Source of the DNA: Cornus controversa
Lineage: Eukaryota > Streptophyta > Magnoliopsida > Cornales > Cornaceae
Assembly (NCBI GenBank): GCA_026545225.1
Contig: CM048846.1
Span: 17,472,501-17,536,500, forward strand
Length of the DNA stretch: 64,000 nt
Direction: 5' to 3'
The notes beneath the pieces are model-generated. The model made no database searches. It saw nothing but the letters and a program-made list of their open reading frames with translations, and was not told the DNA's origin. Below, piece after piece: positions 58,128 to 64,000 of this stretch (position 1 is the stretch's first letter; each line of letters begins with the position of its first letter). Made by a program: the position numbers and the translations under genes.

Positions 58128-59927
58128 AAGTGCATGTGGTTTACCATGTAGCTAACTAGCACATTTTGTAACTTTTTATTGATCATGACATCACACATAA
58201 ACAAACTGAGAATTAATGGAATAAAGTTTAATAGAGGGGAGTTGAATCGGCATTAACTATATAACAGTAATTAAACTGTCAAGCATATATATTCATAACA
58301 CTGAAAAATCATTCACAACATATATATAAACACACATGGATTCACTTAAATGCATTAAAAGGAATGACAATGGTTCGACTCTTGTTTAGATATTAATACC
58401 TTTTTTGAAAAAGTGTTATGTGAGTAGAGATGGTGAGTCCAGCACATAAACGTTGGAAGAGAGTATCATTATTTTCCTAGAAAGAATCGGACTAAGAAAA
58501 GCATTTAGGTTGCTCTTTTATTTACCAAAACTAAAGATGTTCGAGTTCTACAGTTGCATTACTCGGAATAACAAATACATCTTTGGAAATCATGAATGGC
58601 AATTGATATATAGTAATCTTAACTTTGAAGCTTTGATGATCCAGCTGGAAAGGAGAGCTAGGTGAAATGCCAACAGTTAATGCTTCCATAACAAGAGAAG
58701 AATGGCCATTTTACCAAACATTTACTGAAAAAGATAGAATCAAACAGCCTGTGATATGCTATCAGGGTCCAGAACGTACTTTGCATTTCATGTACGTAAT
58801 TTGTGTATATATATATATATATAGGTGGGTACAATTGATGTGCTTAATTTGTTTATTAACTTTTTTTGGGGGGGAAATCTGATGTTATGCATTGCTGCAT
58901 AAGCACTCATCCGGTTCCAAAAGAGGCCCTCTTTATTAAATATGATCATCATTTGGATTCATGGTTCCTGGATTGTGATTGATTTGCTATCTTTTGCCCC
59001 TAAAGGAAAGATAATTTAAAGTAGATACTTTTTCTTTTTTTTTTTAAACTCTACCTTCTTACTTAAGACGGTAGAAAAAATACTCTAAACTATAACTCTT
59101 GATAAAATGAACAAGAAGATAAGAATTTAAAATTTCTCAATTTTTTTCTTCAAGTATTTTCATACTATTATCTCACTGCAACAAAAAAGACACATTGGAA
59201 TAATTTTCAAGGAACCGTCACTGAAAACTGTTTTTACTAGCTAGACATAACCGTATTAATTAGGTCACTCACTTTTTATTATAAAATATTGAATTATTGT
59301 TCATGTTATAAATGAAAGGAGTACTAAATTGAAATTTACTGGAATTCATTAGGCTGCTTCAATGGCCTTTCACTGTTTCTTATTTTAGGTTTTAGAAGTA
59401 TTTTGTTTTTATCTAATGGGCTACAAAGTGAGCCTGTTAGAATTTTGGTTAGATGGGCCAGCTCGTCTTCCCTTTCACTTGTAATTATTTATCATATATA
59501 CAATTATTTGAATTTCCAAAATAAAAACTACTGAATTCAGAGCTTCATACATCACCAGTGTAATAAAGAGTTGAAAGATTCTATCTGATTCTGATATCAA
59601 GAAATACATACAATCTTTTTTGATAAATTCTAGAAATAAGAAAATGTTTGATTATTTTCCAGAAGGAATTTGAATAAATTATTTTCAACTCTAAAAATAT
59701 AATTTGAAATTTTAAAATGTTTTCTCCGAAACACTGAATTAATTACCAATAGGCACTTATCTAGATGATATGATTTTGATTTATGAAGCGAGATTGAGAG
59801 TTCAAGCCTTATTAAAAATAATATTGTGATTGTTTGTGCTTTTAATTTTTTATTTTTTTTAAAACACTGAATTAATTAATATCATCAGTTTTTTGATCCC
59901 AAACATGAGATTATTATTTTCATTGAA
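58128..59927. other. intergenic, no gene recognised
   Basis: Open frames at 58453-58665 and 58667-58882 have no recognisable motif, and their amino-acid make-up gives no support. Remainder AT-rich. Confidence 0.35.
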
Positions 59928-59935
59928 ATAAATAA

Positions 59936-61049
59936 GAACAAATTACACTTACCTTCCATCTAGATTAACTTCATTACAGTTACATTCTCTCTAGTTTGGC
60001 ATATTATATTTACCCCCTCTCACTAACAAATTTTAACGGTTGTTAAAGAAAAATATAAAATTACCCTTATGTCATTTATACTTACCTCCCCTCTAGATTG
60101 GTTTATTATACTCACCACCCCTGTGTTTTGGAATATTACACTTACCTCCCTTTAATTTGGACGTTTGTAGCAAATACTCCCTTATCGTCAGCAACACTAA
60201 CTGTCAAAGATGGTTAATGATGGCATGACCAAATTTGAAGATTTATATGACAAAAATGTGAAATTATAAGTGTGCCCTTATTACTATATAAATAATTGAT
60301 CTAAAAACTATTTTATCACAATTATATTATATGTACGCTCGCACATATTTTCATAAATTTTAAATGCTGAAACGTTTCAAATGATCAAAACTCATTACAT
60401 TTTGTTCAAAGTGTTTGTCAAACACTTATAATAAAGATAAACTCCAAAATCTATTAGTTTTCATCATTCATCATTATGATGTCATTATTTGAATCGATAA
60501 TCGATATAATTTAAAGCGAACAAGGATTAAAACTAAAGGATATATTGATAGGTATATATATATAAAATTGACAATAGATTTAGAGAGAGAGAGAAAGAAA
60601 AGATGAAAAGTGAATATGTAAAAGAAAATGATCTATGTATTTTTTTTAGTTGAGGTTAGATTTGTCTTTTTGCACAAGCAATATAGGAAAAAATTTTTTT
60701 TATAAATATTTGAAAAGTATTTTTGTCATATAAATCTTCAAATTTGGTCATGCTAGCATTGACCATTACTAATAGTTAGTGTTGCTGACGATAATAGAGT
60801 ATTTGTTACAAATATTCAAATTAGAGGGAGATAAGTATAATATTTTAAAATACAGGAGTGATGAGTATAATAAGTCAATTTAAAAGAGAGATAAGTGTAA
60901 ATGACATAAAAATAATTTTATATTTTTCGTTAACAACCGCTAAAATTTGTTAACAAGAGGAGAAAGTATAATATGTCATACTAGAAGTGAGATAACTCTA
61001 ATAAAGTTAATTTAGTTAATTTAGATGAGAGGGAAGTGTAATTTGTTTC
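59936..61049. mobile_element. long-inverted-repeat element, 1114 bp, upstream of COR413
   Basis: The left tip GAACAAATTACACTTACC and the inverted right tip GAAACAAATTACACTTCC lead arms of about 330 bp. Flanks ATAAATAA (59928-59935 and 61050-61057) form an 8-bp duplication. Homologous to 36034-36946, with a longer centre that includes a GA run (60580-60600). No ORF. It ends 226 bp before the COR413 start codon, so it lies in that promoter. A MULE origin is likely from TIR length but unproven. Confidence 0.8.
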
Positions 61050-61274
61050 ATAAATAATGTTTGGTAACACTTTTATCTCTGTCTGACGACAATTTTGTGA
61101 GGAAGTTCATCAGGTGTTGTCACTGGCGACCAAGTGATTTTGATCGGGGTGGTTGAATGTGGGCCACCTGTCATCCATCTTACACCTCTGAATCGGGGAA
61201 AAAATCGTTCCTTTAAGGCGGTGCTGGGTGGTGGTGCACCACCGTGCAAGGCGGCGTGTAATCGCAAACAGAGT

Positions 61275-63235
61275 ATGTCTGAAACACTCCTAAACATGGA
61301 AACGGCACTGAGCCAGATGGCCATTATTGTTGCTAACGCCGTATTGTCTTCAGTGGAAGAAACCCAATCATCCGGTAGTAAAGGTCGCACAGCCTTTCAA
61401 TGGGGTGGAACAATCTCTGCAATGTCGGTTTCATTTAATCTACTACTATTAGTTCAAACCCTAAATTATTCTCTTTGTTTCCTCATACTTTATCCTGGCT
61501 CACACGCACACACATATGTATATGTATATGTATATGTGCATGTATATAACTTTTTGCTTACATGACCCCTCTTAGGCTGAGAACATTTTATTTTCTTTGG
61601 TTCCTTTAATTCTTCTAATTTTGTGGTCTATATGTGTTAGCAATTTCGGTTATTTGAATTTCTGAGAAGCAAATTACAATAACCATACTGGAGTATTATC
61701 AAATTTGTGCAATTTCGTGTTTTGGGTTTTGGATATATTAGTTTGAATTTGATGAATTGAATTCACAACAGAACTGATATTGGGACTGGGTATTGGAGAA
61801 TTGTTTTGTCTTTGTTTTTGTTAGACTAAATTCCCAAATTTTGTTGATTTATTCTGTTAATAAGAAGTACAGGATATGCATAACTTTCAAGAGAGCACAG
61901 GATGTATATAAGCCATTTAAATTCTATAAAGACATAGCTGCAAGGTGTGAACAATATTCATTTTGATTCATCATTAATGTAGTGAAGTTTCTATATATGT
62001 TACAAATATGTATCTGTATATAAATTTGGAGGGATAGAATGAGATTTGGTGTTAAGCTGAAGGGAGTTCAACTTTTTTTTTTTTGTAAGATTCTACATGT
62101 CCAAAGCATCTTATTGTTTTGACAATTTCTTTGAGGAATGATCAATGAGTTTATTTAGGTAATGTTATTGCTCACATCAAAATTTTCTGTTGCATATGGT
62201 ACTTTTAGGTATTAGGTCTAAAAATTGTTCTCGAAATAATGGTATACTTGTACTCCACTGCTATCTTTGCAGCACATGGAGATTACGGTAGTGACATGAA
62301 TATTTTGTTTGATTCCTACGATGAATTGTGACTTCCTCCTTTACTTTTGGATATGTTTTGATCATATGAGATGCTTCCATGTTGATCAATACTTGCTTCT
62401 GCTATGATCCTTTTTTATGATATCTCAAGCTTAATTCTTCAATTTTTTCATGTGCCTTGTGTGAATCTCATTTGCTACATTTGTTTTCTATTAGAAGCAT
62501 GGGATATCTTTATTCAGTAACTGTGAATAGTCAAGGTTAGTGCTCAATGTGTTGTTTTAGAATTCCTTACTCGAATGTTTGTTCTGTTGTGTTTTCTACT
62601 ACAGAATTTTGCTAATCTTGAACCGAACGGGAAGGAGATCATCCATACAAACTTCGCTTCTAGTCCTCTATCTTTTGACAAGTTTTCCTGCCGTGCTATT
62701 CAAGATTCTACGGTGCTTTTGAATATTCCTCAACAATTCTTAGTGATAGCGATTTATTTTCTGCCTGTGCATCTACTAAAATATTACATGTCCCATTTTA
62801 CAGAGGACAATTTGGTCGTTGGATTGCCTTTCTTACCGTTGCAGCAAACCTCTTCTTTCCTGAGATTTTCCCAGGTCTGATATTTTCTTTTCCTGGCCTG
62901 TGGCTTCACGATTTACTGCTTCTGTTCATGGTTTGGTGTTATTGTTGACATTATGTCTATATTTTGCTGGTAGTAATCATGTGCATGCATATGTGATATA
63001 TGCAGTTTCCCGTTTTCTCTTATTTGTCATCACACCTGATTGGCTGGCTGATGGGTTGCGCGATAGCATTTTTGGTGGTGTATTTTGTCTCATAATTGGA
63101 GTATTACTTGTTATAATGGAGATTCTGGGAGGATGCAGTAACTGTGAATGTAATTCACAGTGCTTCTGTTATTGCTTTAGTATGCTTCTTCTATTCTTCT
63201 TTACAATATTGTATCTATGTTTAGGTCCTTGGTAG
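61275..63235 (+). CDS. COR413: COR413-family cold-regulated multispanning membrane protein
   Basis: Four exons with GT-AG junctions keep one frame: 61275-61423, 62605-62712, 62804-62874, 63006-63235 (558 bp, 185 aa). Family blocks in order: METALSQM near the N-terminus; FQWGGTISAIILLILNRTG across the exon 1-2 junction, matching xxWxASxAAIYLLILDRT; LLVLYLLTSFPAVLFKILRG; GRWIAFLTVAANLFFPEIFP; TPDWLADGLRDS; GGVFCLIIG. COR413 proteins (about 190-210 aa, 5-6 membrane spans) are cold- and ABA-induced stabilisers of plasma or plastid membranes; the PM type fits better. The FPDWLELPG segment after the LFFP block is missing, and the C-terminus has a Cys cluster (153, 156, 158, 162, 164, 166) where the family has a non-Cys loop; another frame there looks more family-like. 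It may be a diverged or decaying copy. Exon 2 translated in another frame gives a meaningless ORF. Confidence 0.78.
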
Positions 63236-63437
63236 AGTAGCAGTTCCTTAGAGAAGATGTATCCTCTTTTCAATTTCTTTTATGTCCAAATTGCAGGTTC
63301 AAATATTAGAACACTAATTTTAATGTTCTGGTTGGTAGCTACAACTGCGTAGATTCTGCTTTGTAGAATTTTCTTGTTACATGTATACACAGAAATATGA
63401 GAAATTTCAAAAAAAAAATTTGGAAGTTCAAACAAAC
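63236..63437. other. probable COR413 3' UTR
   Basis: Follows the stop codon; no other feature recognised. Confidence 0.4.
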
Positions 63438-63535
63438 GCACCCGCATCTACAATATTGCCCCTATCAAGGTTCGAATACTCAACCTCCCTTTTGGGGAGG
63501 AGAGATCATACCATTTGGGCTAATGCCCATTGGTA
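63438..63535 (-). mobile_element. tRNA-derived SINE, minus strand
   Basis: The minus strand reads GGGCATTAGCCCAAATGGTA (A box TAGCCCAAATGG, plus 63511-63522), then CCTCCCCAAAAGGGAGG and GAGTATTCGAACC (B-box region, plus 63469-63481) and AGGGGCAAT. This is the same layout as the SINE at 46551-46645 and tRNA-like SINE heads in general. Confidence 0.6.
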
Positions 63536-64000
63536 ATTTCAAACCTTTTCTTAACCTTGGGAGTTTACTATCTGTAAATAAATGCCTTCTGTTCTTCAAA
63601 AGAACAAGGGAAAAAGTAATTTACTCCTTGCTTTCTTCCCGAATGAAATTGAAAGTAAAGCACTATATATGCAAGAACTTTGTCCCCCCAAACTGGTTTT
63701 TTGTTTCTTGAGTTTCTTCTCAGGAAATGCAGGACCAGATTAACTTGAAAGATTCTAGGCAGTGGTAAGAAACCTTATATTTTGGTGCTTACAAATGAAG
63801 GACACTGTCCGAGAGGTTCTCATTTGAGACTATATGGGGCCTAAACGGGGTTATAGATTATTTGATCATTGAGGTGCTTCTTTGAGAGATACAAGGGGCG
63901 GGGTTGATGATTCCATCTTTGGGCTTAATAAAACCGTATGACTGATACAAAGTTGAGATTGATGTGAAGTGTTTGTTGAGGTAGGGGATCATTCTTAGGT
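63536..64000. other. right edge, nothing firm
   Basis: An exon-like interval TTCTCAG|GAAATGCAGG...GGCAGTG|GTAAGAAACC (63722-63765) could be a non-coding exon of the COR413 transcript or chance. No coding sequence recognised. Confidence 0.3.

Noticed and set aside
58453..58882. Two adjacent plus-strand ORFs of 70 and 71 aa
   Set aside because: No recognisable motif, no splice logic to a neighbour, ends in a TA microsatellite; chance ORFs likely.
62575..62880. 101-aa plus-strand ORF
   Set aside because: Reads through COR413 exons 2 and 3 in the wrong frame and across the intron.

Overview
This is a 64 kb piece of a plant nuclear chromosome, almost certainly from a eudicot. It is AT-rich and full of (TA)n and (GA)n microsatellites. 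Its genes carry GT-AG introns, and the recognisable proteins are land-plant families: an RMA-type RING ligase, a GATL glycosyltransferase, a PQ-loop transporter, a CML41-type calcium sensor and a COR413 membrane protein. I cannot name the species. There is no sign of bacterial, organellar or viral origin and no CRISPR array.

Genes from left to right: RMA-like RING-H/C E3 ligase (9040-9666, +, one coding exon); GATL-type GT8 galacturonosyltransferase-like protein (17034-18116, +, intronless CDS); vacuolar-type PQ-loop transporter (38760-34382, -, eleven exons assembled here, 374 aa); CML41-like calmodulin-like protein (51602-52171, +); COR413-family cold-regulated membrane protein (61275-63235, +, four exons assembled here, 185 aa). 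They look like unrelated housekeeping or stress genes with no operon-like logic.

Most of the rest is transposable elements, many with clear ends. A copia element (-) runs off the left edge (1 to about 2250). Two (TA)n-flanked foldback/MULE-like elements lie side by side (2469-3394 and 3414-8254), and the second is split by a 3.9 kb gag-only LTR element of the Tat/TR-GAG type (4247-8110, TSD ACTAT). The densest nest is at 22763-32579. An old hAT element is interrupted by a 9.1 kb Tat-type LTR retrotransposon (23115-32200, -, TSD ATATA). That retrotransposon itself contains a solo LTR (28232-29452, TSD CTAGG), a complete TRIM (30717-31286, TSD AGCCC) and a (TA)n-flanked element carrying a piece of a plasma-membrane Ca2+-ATPase gene (24903-25853). 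A third Tat-type gag element (52798-57430, +) carries a second TRIM (56079-56452, TSD GTTGG). Smaller elements include a non-autonomous hAT (43950-45332), a PIF-like element (42206-42857), a long near-perfect hairpin (57723-58127), two related long-inverted-repeat elements (36034-36946 inside a PQ-loop gene intron; 59936-61049 just upstream of COR413), several MITEs and tRNA-derived SINEs.

The most interesting material is the microsatellite-associated, long-inverted-repeat transposon group, one member of which has taken a Ca2+-ATPase exon into its own inverted repeat. Also notable is the set of three Tat-type elements that have lost pol between gag and the integrase tail; one of them keeps a decayed antisense ORF.
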